6,026 bases of DNA. It comes from Cyanobacteriota bacterium. GTDB lineage: Bacteria; Cyanobacteriota; Cyanobacteriia; Phormidesmidales; Phormidesmidaceae. The first letter of the stretch is position 1, and each line of letters begins with the position of its first letter. Both the position numbers and the translations under genes were made by a program. Location: assembly GCA_027483425.1 (NCBI GenBank), contig JAIXUR010000163.1:1-6026 (forward strand), read 5' to 3'. The notes beneath the pieces were generated by a model, which saw only the letters and a list, made by a program, of their open reading frames with translations, ran no database searches and was not told the DNA's origin. Of the stretch, positions 1-4,557 are shown piece after piece.

Positions 1-376
1 CAGCGGTAAACACACGATCGTCCCCTAGCCGCTGGTAGGCGTCGACTAGGGCCTGAGCATGGGCCTGAATGGAGCCGGGCGGTAGGATCACATCACTGTC
101 GATAAAGGCAATGGTGTCGCCCTGGGCCACCTGTACCCCGTAGTTGCGGGCGGCCCCGGCCCCGCCGTGGTGGCGCTCCACCAGTCGCAGGTGGGGAAAC
201 TCGGCGGCCCGCTCCCGCAGCCAGGCCTGGGTGCCATCGGTGGAGCCATCATCCACCACCACAAGTTCGTAGCCGGTGATCAGGTCTGGGTCAAAGCGCT
301 GCTGTTCTAGGGCGCGCAGGCATTTTTCGAGAATGGGGCGGCGATTGTAGGTGGGGGTGACGACGCTGAAAAACAC
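1..376 (-). CDS. Family 2 glycosyltransferase, N-terminal part (cut by window edge)
   Basis: The first 125 codons of a GT-A fold glycosyltransferase are present; the gene continues past position 1. Translation from the GTG at 376-374 gives MFFSVVTPTYNRR, the usual first beta strand and nucleotide-binding turn. It continues with LVVVDDGSTDGT (residues 38-49, with the UDP-contacting DDGS), GGAGAARNYG (71-80) and AFIDSDV (90-96), whose DSD at 93-95 is the metal-binding DXD motif. Such enzymes transfer a sugar from a nucleotide-sugar donor, typically in cell-surface polysaccharide, lipid or protein glycosylation at the inner face of the membrane. The GTG start is supported by GGAGG at 387-383 with a 6-nt spacer. 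The gene is divergent from the lipoprotein gene at 557. Acceptor and donor cannot be told from this fragment. The family call is firm. Confidence 0.93.
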   Translation of the reverse strand, partial: MFFSVVTPTYNRRPILEKCLRALEQQRFDPDLITGYELVVVDDGSTDGTQAWLRERAAEFPHLRLVERHHGGAGAARNYGVQVAQGDTIAFIDSDVILPPGSIQAHAQALVDAYQRLGDDRVFTA

Positions 377-458
377 GGTGGGCCTCCAAATGGCCTTAAT
401 ATCCTACCGCCTTGGCATTACCGGCGGGGCTGGCCGTGGGACGCTTCTCCTGGGGGAA

Positions 459-487
459 TTTATGGCATTATGATACTAAAATATAGT
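459..487 (+). promoter_or_regulatory. Weak candidate promoter for the lipoprotein gene
   Basis: TATAGT at 482-487 matches the -10 consensus at five of six positions. The hexamer 17 bp upstream (TTTATG, 459-464) is a poor -35. If used, this promoter would physically overlap the opposing glycosyltransferase promoter, so the two could compete. The leader would be about 65 nt. Confidence 0.25.
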
Positions 488-496
488 ATGTGTGAA
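467..496 (-). promoter_or_regulatory. Candidate sigma70-type promoter for the glycosyltransferase gene
   Basis: Read on the minus strand, TTCACA (496-491, five of six matches to TTGACA) lies 18 bp from CATAAT (472-467, five of six matches to TATAAT). This would start transcription near 460 and leave a leader of about 85 nt before the GTG at 376. It sits in the most AT-rich part of the divergent spacer. It is a pattern match only. Confidence 0.45.
473..489. repeat. Short inverted repeat in the divergent promoter region
   Basis: ATACTA (473-478) and TAGTAT (484-489) are perfect inverted copies separated by AAATA. The repeat lies inside the spacer of the minus-strand promoter and covers the plus-strand -10. 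That is where a dimeric repressor serving both genes would bind. In AT-rich DNA a 6-bp repeat can arise by chance, so the operator reading is tentative. Confidence 0.3.
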
Positions 497-556
497 CTTA
501 AGTGCAAATGTATTGCATGAAAATTTCTAGTCGTTTCTGAGGCCGTAGGCTCACAG

Positions 557-1081
557 GTGAAAGGGTACATGGGTGGAACAAGGGGTTCGCCAGCAGCGGG
601 AATCCAGGGGCCAAGCTGGTTATGCCGAGGTCGGGGGGTAGCCCTGGCCCTGGTGCTGTTCGGGGGGCTAACGGGCTGCTCCCAGCCGGGTTCAGCCCCG
701 GCCCCGCGCCACGTGACCCTACACCAAAAGTGGGCGCTGCAGCCGGGCGATCGCCTGGCCGGGTACCAGGTCCAGAGTGGCCTGGGCGACATTACCGTCG
801 ACATCGAGGGCAATCGGGTCTTTATGCCCTTTGACGGCCAGGTGCAGCCCGCCGAAGACAATGCCGATCTGTGCGTCATTTTGTCGAGCCCCGACGTGCC
901 CGCCTACCTGTTTCGGATCTGCGGGTTGAGTCAGGTACGGTTAGGCACCCTGGCCCAGGGCGAATCGATCGGCAGCGGTAACACCGTGGCCTTTGCTACC
1001 CTCCGCCGCCAGGCCGATGGCACCTGGGCTATGGTAGAACCGGCCCAAGAGCTGCTGTCACAGTTTCTCGATCGTCCCTAG
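557..1081 (+). CDS. Exported lipoprotein with a catalytically dead M23/LytM-like domain
   Basis: This 174-residue protein begins with a lipoprotein signal: arginines at 24 and 26, a hydrophobic run (VALALVLFGG, 28-37) and the lipobox LTGC with the lipidated cysteine at 41. The mature part starts with a Ser/Pro/Ala-rich linker. From about residue 62 its layout recalls an M23/LytM peptidase core: GDRLAGYQVQSGLGDI, MPFDGQVQP (90-98), a CVILSS strand (106-111), a Y-L-F strand, then LGTLAQGESIGSGN (129-142), a final AFATLRR strand and WAMVEP. The zinc ligands of M23 enzymes are absent; the only histidines, at 52 and 56, precede the core. It is therefore more likely a structural or binding relative than a hydrolase. 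The GTG at 557 is the first possible start after an in-frame stop at 518-520. ATG 569 is an alternative, and neither has well-spaced Shine-Dalgarno support. The gene and lipobox are firm; the M23 relation is inferred from pattern only. Confidence 0.85.
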   Translation: MKGYMGGTRGSPAAGIQGPSWLCRGRGVALALVLFGGLTGCSQPGSAPAPRHVTLHQKWALQPGDRLAGYQVQSGLGDITVDIEGNRVFMPFDGQVQPAEDNADLCVILSSPDVPAYLFRICGLSQVRLGTLAQGESIGSGNTVAFATLRRQADGTWAMVEPAQELLSQFLDRP

Positions 1082-1216
1082 TACATCAAGCCAGAAGACA
1101 GAAGCCTGGCAGGAACTGAATTCTGACTCCTGTATTCATCGACTACCATTGAATGTGGATATCATCCAGACCAAAGACAGGTTTGGGCTTGGGCTAGCGA
1201 TGACAGGAGTGCTGAT

Positions 1217-2173
1217 ATGGAAGGGTCATTTCCCCAGGGCATACTCAAGAGCGAGTTGCTCAACCGTCTGGCCATTAACCTCGACACCGCCGAAGCATTT
1301 GGCCCCATCACCGAAATTTGGGTAAATGGGCGCTCTCACCAGGTTAGGGGGCTGGGCTACAGCGGCGGCGGGCTACTCCAGCGCCAGAGTCGGCGATTTT
1401 TGTGGTCCCAGGTGCGCTCCATTGGGCGCGATGGGGTCGTGGTCAAGGCCGGGACTGGCACCGAGGCCAGCGATGAGCCATTGCAAGACTGCCTGCCCCT
1501 GGGGGAGATCGAGCTATGGTCAGACCACGGCGATCGCATAGGTCAGCTCACCGACTACCGCTTTGACCCAGCCACCGGCAACATTCTTGAATACCTGTTT
1601 ATCCCCGAAGCGACCAGCGACCTAGCTCCCGGCCTCTATGCCCTGGCTCCGATGTCTGTGATCAGCACCGGTCGCCGCCGCATGATGGCCGAGGACGCTG
1701 CCCTTAGCACGGCCTCCTTAGTTCAGGCGGGGGTACCGCCTCGACAGCCAACCGCCGCCGCCTCGCCCTTCGATCGCATTCCCCTAGACCGGGTGCCCGA
1801 CCCCCGCCGCAGTTGGGATGCCGCCGTAAAAGGCACCCAAACCGTGCGCGATCAGGTGCATGAACAATTTCAGGAAGGTCGTCAAAAGCTGGGGGCTGAG
1901 GCTCACGATCGCCGCCAAAAGCTCCAGGCTGAGGCCCAAGACAAGCTGGGCGGCCTGCTGGGCAACGTCAAAAAACGCACGCGCGGCCTGCGCAATCAGC
2001 TGCGCGAAGCCGTTACCGATGTCACCGCCGGGCTTCCCTCTGGCCCCAACTTGCGTGACGACGATGTACCCACCATTGACGTCAACGCCATGGAGCTGTG
2101 GCCCGAAGACGATCGGCCCGATTACCCAGCCCCCCATCAGCCCCCCTACCCGCCCAATCCGTCAGGTCGGTGA
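1217..2173 (+). CDS. PRC-barrel protein with two barrels and a helical repeat tail
   Basis: The 318-residue product has two PRC-barrel-like segments. One is at about 8-76 (ILKSELLNRLAI, then FGPITEIWVN and FLWSQVRSIGRDGVVV). The second is at about 94-155 (PLGEIELWSDHGDRIGQ, then LTDYRFDPATGNILEYLF and GLYALAPMSVIST). PRC barrels are small beta domains found in ribosome-maturation, photosynthetic-complex and cyanobacterial proteins, and they usually bind other proteins. After a Pro/Ala-rich linker comes a charged amphipathic helix (about 203-268) with an 11-residue period, then an acidic and proline-rich disordered tail. There is no signal peptide or membrane segment, so it is probably cytoplasmic. 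ATG 1217 has AGGAG at 1205-1209 with a 7-nt spacer. The gene lies 135 bp after the lipoprotein gene and could be cotranscribed with it. Its partner and role are not visible in the sequence. Confidence 0.88.
   Translation: MEGSFPQGILKSELLNRLAINLDTAEAFGPITEIWVNGRSHQVRGLGYSGGGLLQRQSRRFLWSQVRSIGRDGVVVKAGTGTEASDEPLQDCLPLGEIELWSDHGDRIGQLTDYRFDPATGNILEYLFIPEATSDLAPGLYALAPMSVISTGRRRMMAEDAALSTASLVQAGVPPRQPTAAASPFDRIPLDRVPDPRRSWDAAVKGTQTVRDQVHEQFQEGRQKLGAEAHDRRQKLQAEAQDKLGGLLGNVKKRTRGLRNQLREAVTDVTAGLPSGPNLRDDDVPTIDVNAMELWPEDDRPDYPAPHQPPYPPNPSGR
1880..1945 (+). repeat. 33-bp tandem repeat coding for two 11-residue helical units
   Basis: Two adjacent 33-bp units (1880-1912 and 1913-1945) match at about 23 of 33 bases and encode RQKLGAEAHDR and RQKLQAEAQDK. 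The flanking RDQVHEQFQEG (residues 211-221) and LGGLLGNVKKR (244-254) keep the same 11-residue phase more loosely. Changes between copies leave the hydrophobic and charge positions intact, so the repeat is old and selected at protein level. Confidence 0.65.
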
Positions 2174-2186
2174 GCCGTTGCCGAAG

Positions 2187-2495
2187 CTACAGGTCTCGCT
2201 GGTAGTCGGCGATCGCCTCGAGCAGGTCAACCCGACTCGCCGCCGGAATCAGATCGGCCAGGGTAACGGTTTTCTGCCCACCGCCAATGGCCACGGGGGT
2301 ATTGGCCAAGATCGTGACCACCGCCGCGTCAGTGATCTGATCAGCTGCAACCAAGGGGTAAAGCTTTTCGGCCAGGGGCTTGTGCAGTTTGGCATCACCC
2401 AGGTACAGGTGCCACCGGGCCACATCCAGATAGACTTTGTCGCCAATGGCAGCGGCCAGGGCCTCAATGGCTCGGCCAGTAGACGCGTCAGACAT
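2187..2495 (-). CDS. DUF3181 family protein
   Basis: This is a 102-residue soluble protein with no signal or membrane segment. It resembles the cyanobacterial DUF3181 family, whose function is unknown. The recognisable parts are AIEALAAAIGDKVYLDVARWHLYLGDAKLHKPLAEKLYP in the first half and VAIGGGQKTVTLADLIP with a C-terminal helix in the second. The length is what I would expect for the family. The start at 2495 is two bases past the stop of the upstream membrane-protein gene. Its ribosome site (GGGAGAG, about 2510-2504) lies inside the end of that gene, which suggests translational coupling. The stop faces the PRC-barrel stop with a 13-bp gap. The family was assigned from memory of its conserved sequence. 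Confidence 0.85.
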   Translation of the reverse strand: MSDASTGRAIEALAAAIGDKVYLDVARWHLYLGDAKLHKPLAEKLYPLVAADQITDAAVVTILANTPVAIGGGQKTVTLADLIPAASRVDLLEAIADYQRDL

Positions 2496-2497
2496 CG

Positions 2498-2782
2498 CTA
2501 GGGCTCTCCCGTTGAGTCAGGGTCAGGGGTCGGAGATAACGGCACCGGAGAATAATCGGCGATCGCAAAGATATACAGGCCGTGGCCCGCCAGCACAGGC
2601 AGCCAGGCCAGCGTCACCTTAGCGACCCAGGGCACCCAAGTTGGGTTGAGGGTGTGAAAAAACCACAGCCCAGAGTTGACGGCAATAAAAGCAGCCACAT
2701 GCACCGCAAAGTTGAGACGGTCTTCTAAGCGGCGATAGGCCGGGTCTTGGCGGGTGGGTTGACGAGGCCAACGGGGCGGCAT
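2498..2782 (-). CDS. Small two-helix membrane protein (2TM domain-like)
   Basis: This 94-residue protein has a basic, proline-rich N-terminus (1-18), a RRLEDRLNFAVHVAAF segment leading into a first membrane helix (about 24-44) and a short loop (NPTWVPWV). A second membrane helix follows (about 52-74), then a proline-rich acidic tail. The order of a charged R-x-E-x-R stretch, His in the first helix, W-F near its end and GHGLY-F in the second helix fits the 2TM domain. That domain occurs alone or attached to LytTR regulators and histidine kinases. Function is unknown; location is the plasma or thylakoid membrane. No clear Shine-Dalgarno sequence precedes ATG 2782, and no other start lies upstream in frame within the 36-bp gap. 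It follows the methyltransferase gene and leads directly into DUF3181. Confidence 0.8.
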   Translation of the reverse strand: MPPRWPRQPTRQDPAYRRLEDRLNFAVHVAAFIAVNSGLWFFHTLNPTWVPWVAKVTLAWLPVLAGHGLYIFAIADYSPVPLSPTPDPDSTGEP

Positions 2783-2818
2783 AGGCCAGAATTTAAAGTT
2801 TGTACTACAGCTTCTATT

Positions 2819-3331
2819 TTAAGGGGCCGGGGCCATTCCCCACTGGCAAATATAGGTGTATATAGCCAAGGCCGCCGCCGTCTGTACATTCAGCGACTGC
2901 ACCAGCCCATACTGGGGAATCAGCACAGCCCGGTCGCAGGCCGCCGCTACCGCCGGGGGCAGTCCCGTGAGTTCACGCCCCAGCACCAGCACCGTCCGTT
3001 CTGGAAACCGCAGGTGAGTTAGGGGCGTAGCCTGGGGCCCTAGGTCGAGGGCAATGGGGGTATAGCCCTGGTGCTGCTGCTCGGTTAGCCACTGGGGCAA
3101 ATGCTCCCCAGGGCATTCCCGCAGGGGCTGCCACTGGTGGGTGGCCACGGCCCCCTGCCGAAAGAGGCGATCGCTGGCCAGCTTCAAATCGCTCAGCACC
3201 AGCGCCTCGAGCCGAAAGGCTTCGGCGGTGCGGCACAGCATACCCAAGTTCATCGGGTTTTCGACCAGGGAGGCACACACCACCAGGGTATGGCGGGGCA
3301 GGGTTAGGTACTCGCTACGCCCTAGTGCCAT
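2819..3331 (-). CDS. SpoU/TrmH-family RNA 2'-O-methyltransferase
   Basis: This 170-residue SPOUT-fold enzyme should methylate a ribose 2'-hydroxyl in tRNA or rRNA using S-adenosylmethionine. All three family motifs are intact. Motif 1 is NPMNLGMLCRTAEAF (25-39), with the catalytic arginine at 34 and its partner asparagine at 28. Motif 2 is LVLGRELTGLP (115-125), with glutamate 120. Motif 3 is IPQYGLVQSLNVQTAAALA (138-156), with serine 146 and asparagine 148 at the knot that binds the cofactor. The protein is shorter than classical TrmH (about 195-230) and nearer the minimal TrmL type (about 157), so the RNA target is open. Motif 2 has GRE where many relatives have GNE. ATG 3331 is the only start in frame after the DUF3386 gene, but it has a poor ribosome site. 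A short frame with an excellent site overlaps it. Confidence 0.93.
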   Translation of the reverse strand: MALGRSEYLTLPRHTLVVCASLVENPMNLGMLCRTAEAFRLEALVLSDLKLASDRLFRQGAVATHQWQPLRECPGEHLPQWLTEQQHQGYTPIALDLGPQATPLTHLRFPERTVLVLGRELTGLPPAVAAACDRAVLIPQYGLVQSLNVQTAAALAIYTYICQWGMAPAP

Positions 3332-3372
3332 GGCCCACTCAACCCTGGAGACAGGCCGCTCGCCCCCGCCAT
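3322..3372 (-). CDS. Possible 16-codon leader peptide overlapping the methyltransferase start
   Basis: ATG at 3372 is preceded by AGGAGG (3385-3380) with a 7-nt spacer, the best ribosome site in the window. It opens the frame MAGASGLSPGLSGPWH and ends with TAG at 3324-3322, ten bases overlapping the methyltransferase gene, which starts at 3331 in a different frame. Ribosomes finishing this peptide could restart at the overlapped ATG, so it may work as a coupling device. Alternatively a one- or two-base indel has separated the methyltransferase from its true start. The peptide itself resembles nothing I know. Confidence 0.4.
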   Translation of the reverse strand: MAGASGLSPGLSGPWH

Positions 3373-3379
3373 GCCCCGT

Positions 3380-3385
3380 CCTCCT
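3380..3385 (-). promoter_or_regulatory. Consensus Shine-Dalgarno site before the leader frame
   Basis: AGGAGG is a full match to the anti-Shine-Dalgarno core, placed 7 nt before ATG 3372 and just after the DUF3386 stop (3393-3391). It is 48 nt from the methyltransferase ATG at 3331, too far to serve that start directly. It therefore decides in favour of initiation at 3372. Confidence 0.6.
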
Positions 3386-3390
3386 GAGTT

Positions 3391-4041
3391 CTACGCCGGG
3401 TCTAGCAGCGCAATGTTAGAGAACACAAACTCCTGCAGGTCGGTGCCACTGTCGGTCACCGTTTCAATGGCGCGGCGAGAGAGCATGTAGTAGCCGCCGA
3501 CCTCGGTGTATTCGTCTTCAAAGTTGCTGAGGCCACCCTTTTGATCACCGGTCTTAGGGTCGTGGTAGACCGAGTCATAGCGGTGCGACAGATAGCCCGC
3601 CCCAGTGTCGTGGCTGCTGAAGGTGTGAATGGTCACAACTACGCCGTGGATGTGGCGGTGCACCATCGAGACTTCTTGGTTGCGAATCTGGTAGCGATCG
3701 CCCTCGGCCTTGCCCCCCATTAAAATCTCTACCGATCCATCGGCTAGGGTGTCGCCATAGCGAAAGGTGTTTTGCCCGTGGGAATCTTCAAACCCGCGCC
3801 GAACCCGGTGAATCGACACCTCAAACAGTTGACCATGGACGGCCTTTTGGGCCGCTTCGTCGTCAATACCCGTCACGGCAAGCTTGAGGTCAGCGGTCAC
3901 CGTGGCCTGGCCCCTGTAGGTCTGGCCATTGTGGGTATAGGTCACATCGGCGGTGTAGCCGGGAAAAGCCGCGTCCCAGGTGTAGCGGTTTTCGTAGGCG
4001 GCGCGGAAGAAGTCCCGTGCCGCAAGCTGAGTTCCAACCAT
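3391..4041 (-). CDS. DUF3386 family protein
   Basis: This 216-residue soluble protein matches the cyanobacterial and plastid-lineage DUF3386 family, whose function is unknown. Recognised segments are ARDFFRAAYENRYTWD and FPGYTADVTY near the N-terminus, the central IHRVRRGFEDSHGQNTF, then EILMGGKAEGDRYQIRNQEV. The very conserved VHRHIHGVVVTIHTFSSHD (127-145) follows, with YLSHRYDSVYHDPKTG (150-165) and a C-terminal FSNIALLDP. Several histidines cluster between 128 and 160. There is no signal peptide. ATG 4041 has GGGAGA (4056-4051) with a 9-nt spacer. The methyltransferase gene begins 59 nt downstream on the same strand, so the two may share a transcript. The large non-coding gap lies upstream. 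The family assignment is confident; nothing here reveals a biochemical activity. Confidence 0.9.
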   Translation of the reverse strand: MVGTQLAARDFFRAAYENRYTWDAAFPGYTADVTYTHNGQTYRGQATVTADLKLAVTGIDDEAAQKAVHGQLFEVSIHRVRRGFEDSHGQNTFRYGDTLADGSVEILMGGKAEGDRYQIRNQEVSMVHRHIHGVVVTIHTFSSHDTGAGYLSHRYDSVYHDPKTGDQKGGLSNFEDEYTEVGGYYMLSRRAIETVTDSGTDLQEFVFSNIALLDPA

Positions 4042-4157
4042 CTCAAAAAATCTCCCGGTTAACGTTGGTGCACAACAGCCGGGGGCTGCCGCACCATAGC
4101 TTCTCTAGCATACCGATTCTCGGCTCCCCTGGCCTCGACCTCGACGAAAGCCGCGAG

Positions 4158-4171
4158 GACGCGATCGCGTC
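4158..4171. repeat. 14-bp perfect palindrome extending a HIP1 site
   Basis: GACGCGATCGCGTC reads the same on both strands. The HIP1 octamer fills 4161-4168, with three further symmetric bases on each side. It lies next to the AT-rich stretch, about 100-115 bp upstream of the DUF3386 start, and could bind a symmetric dimer. HIP1 elements often sit in such positions by mutation bias alone. Confidence 0.6.
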
Positions 4172-4313
4172 ACAAAGACTAAAAAGTGTATTCTGATTTA
4201 CAGTATTACCCGGATTGCTTCCCTATCATGGAGAGCCCTAGGCTTGAGTCAGGTCAATGGTACTGCCACCTGAGTGGGTAAATTGCCCCTGGTTTACTTA
4301 GAAACCACCTGGG

Positions 4314-4322
4314 TTTTCCACA
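4314..4322 (+). promoter_or_regulatory. DnaA box (TTTTCCACA)
   Basis: This is an exact copy of the TTTTCCACA form that I recall as the DnaA box of Synechococcus-type cyanobacteria. It lies about 100 bp from the inverted pair of TTATCCACA boxes in the same gap. Confidence 0.5.
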
Positions 4323-4370
4323 GGCCATGGTTTGGAATTGATTTTTAGGGTAGCCCTAGACGCTGCCCTG

Positions 4371-4392
4371 GCTAAGGGTTTTCACCCTTAGC
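4371..4392. repeat. Perfect 9-bp stem-loop with GAAA tetraloop on the minus strand
   Basis: GCTAAGGGT (4371-4379) pairs with ACCCTTAGC (4384-4392) around a 4-nt loop. The loop reads TTTC on plus and GAAA on minus, the latter a stable GNRA tetraloop. All flanking genes run on minus, so an RNA from that strand would carry the stable form. No T-run follows in either direction, so it is not a typical intrinsic terminator. Confidence 0.7.
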
Positions 4393-4420
4393 AACAGTCT
4401 TAACTGGCGAAAACAGCACG

Positions 4421-4429
4421 TTATCCACA
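4421..4429 (+). promoter_or_regulatory. DnaA box (TTATCCACA), left copy
   Basis: This is an exact match to the strong bacterial DnaA consensus box, located in the left arm of the 15-bp inverted repeat. Confidence 0.5.
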
Positions 4430-4443
4430 GATCTTTTTTCTTC

Positions 4444-4452
4444 TGTGGATAA
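4444..4452 (-). promoter_or_regulatory. DnaA box (TTATCCACA), right copy
   Basis: This is an exact match on the minus strand, located in the right arm and facing the left copy. Confidence 0.5.
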
Positions 4453-4557
4453 CGTGGTTGTGTCTATACCGATCATCTACGGCTATCAATGGTAGCGGTT
4501 GGAGCAGCGCGCCGTTAAGCAAGTGCCCTTGAGGTTGTCCGCCCTCCGCCAGCATGG

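Larger units (their letters stand above)
4417..4456. repeat. Perfect 15-bp inverted repeat carrying two opposed DnaA boxes
   Basis: The left arm CACGTTATCCACAGA (4417-4431) and the right arm TCTGTGGATAACGTG (4442-4456) are exact reverse complements around a 10-nt pyrimidine loop. Each arm contains the consensus DnaA box TTATCCACA (4421-4429 plus, 4452-4444 minus), with centres 23 bp apart. The structure could cruciform in DNA or fold in RNA. For leftward transcripts of the decarboxylase gene it lies about 100 nt past the stop and is followed by CTGTTTTCG, a weak T-run, so a terminator role is possible. Confidence 0.8.
4042..4557. other. 516-bp non-coding gap rich in inverted repeats and DnaA boxes; candidate replication origin
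   Basis: No convincing gene is visible here, although genes elsewhere in the window are packed tightly. The gap holds three exact DnaA-box sequences: TTTTCCACA at 4314-4322, TTATCCACA at 4421-4429 and its inverted copy at 4444-4452. It also holds two perfect stem-loops, a 14-bp palindrome and an AT-rich stretch (about 4172-4207, roughly a quarter G+C) that could be an unwinding element. Bacterial origins combine clustered DnaA boxes, an AT-rich unwinding site and an intergenic position. Against this, three boxes are few, no dnaA or dnaN gene is in view, and both flanking genes point the same way. A regulatory or terminator region is the alternative. Confidence 0.4.

Noticed and set aside
460..879. 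Minus-strand open frame of 139 codons opposite the lipoprotein gene
   Set aside because: It is antisense to a gene with a clear lipobox. Its composition (W, R, S, P rich, no domain) is that of a GC-rich shadow frame, and its C-terminal part simply reads the AT-rich promoter spacer.
1110..1132. Small inverted repeat CAGGA/TCCTG after the lipoprotein gene
   Set aside because: The stem is only 5 bp with a 13-nt loop and no T-run follows, so a terminator call is not supported.
1784..2137. Minus-strand open frame of 117 codons opposite the PRC-barrel tail
   Set aside because: Its apparent hydrophobic runs are the complement of the charged helix codons; no ribosome site or family match.
1860..2501. 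Plus-strand open frame of 213 codons across the PRC and DUF3181 genes
   Set aside because: It spans the 3' ends of two convergent genes in another frame, with no ribosome site and no recognisable sequence; chance in GC-rich DNA.
2783..2818. AT-rich 36-bp gap as an internal promoter for the 2TM gene
   Set aside because: A TTTAAA could serve as a -10 on the minus strand, but no -35 is present and the leader would be about 10 nt. Readthrough from the methyltransferase gene is simpler.
4042..4557. tRNA, riboswitch or CRISPR in the large gap
   Set aside because: No cloverleaf with a T-arm GTTC motif, no known aptamer core and no repeated spacer pattern was seen.
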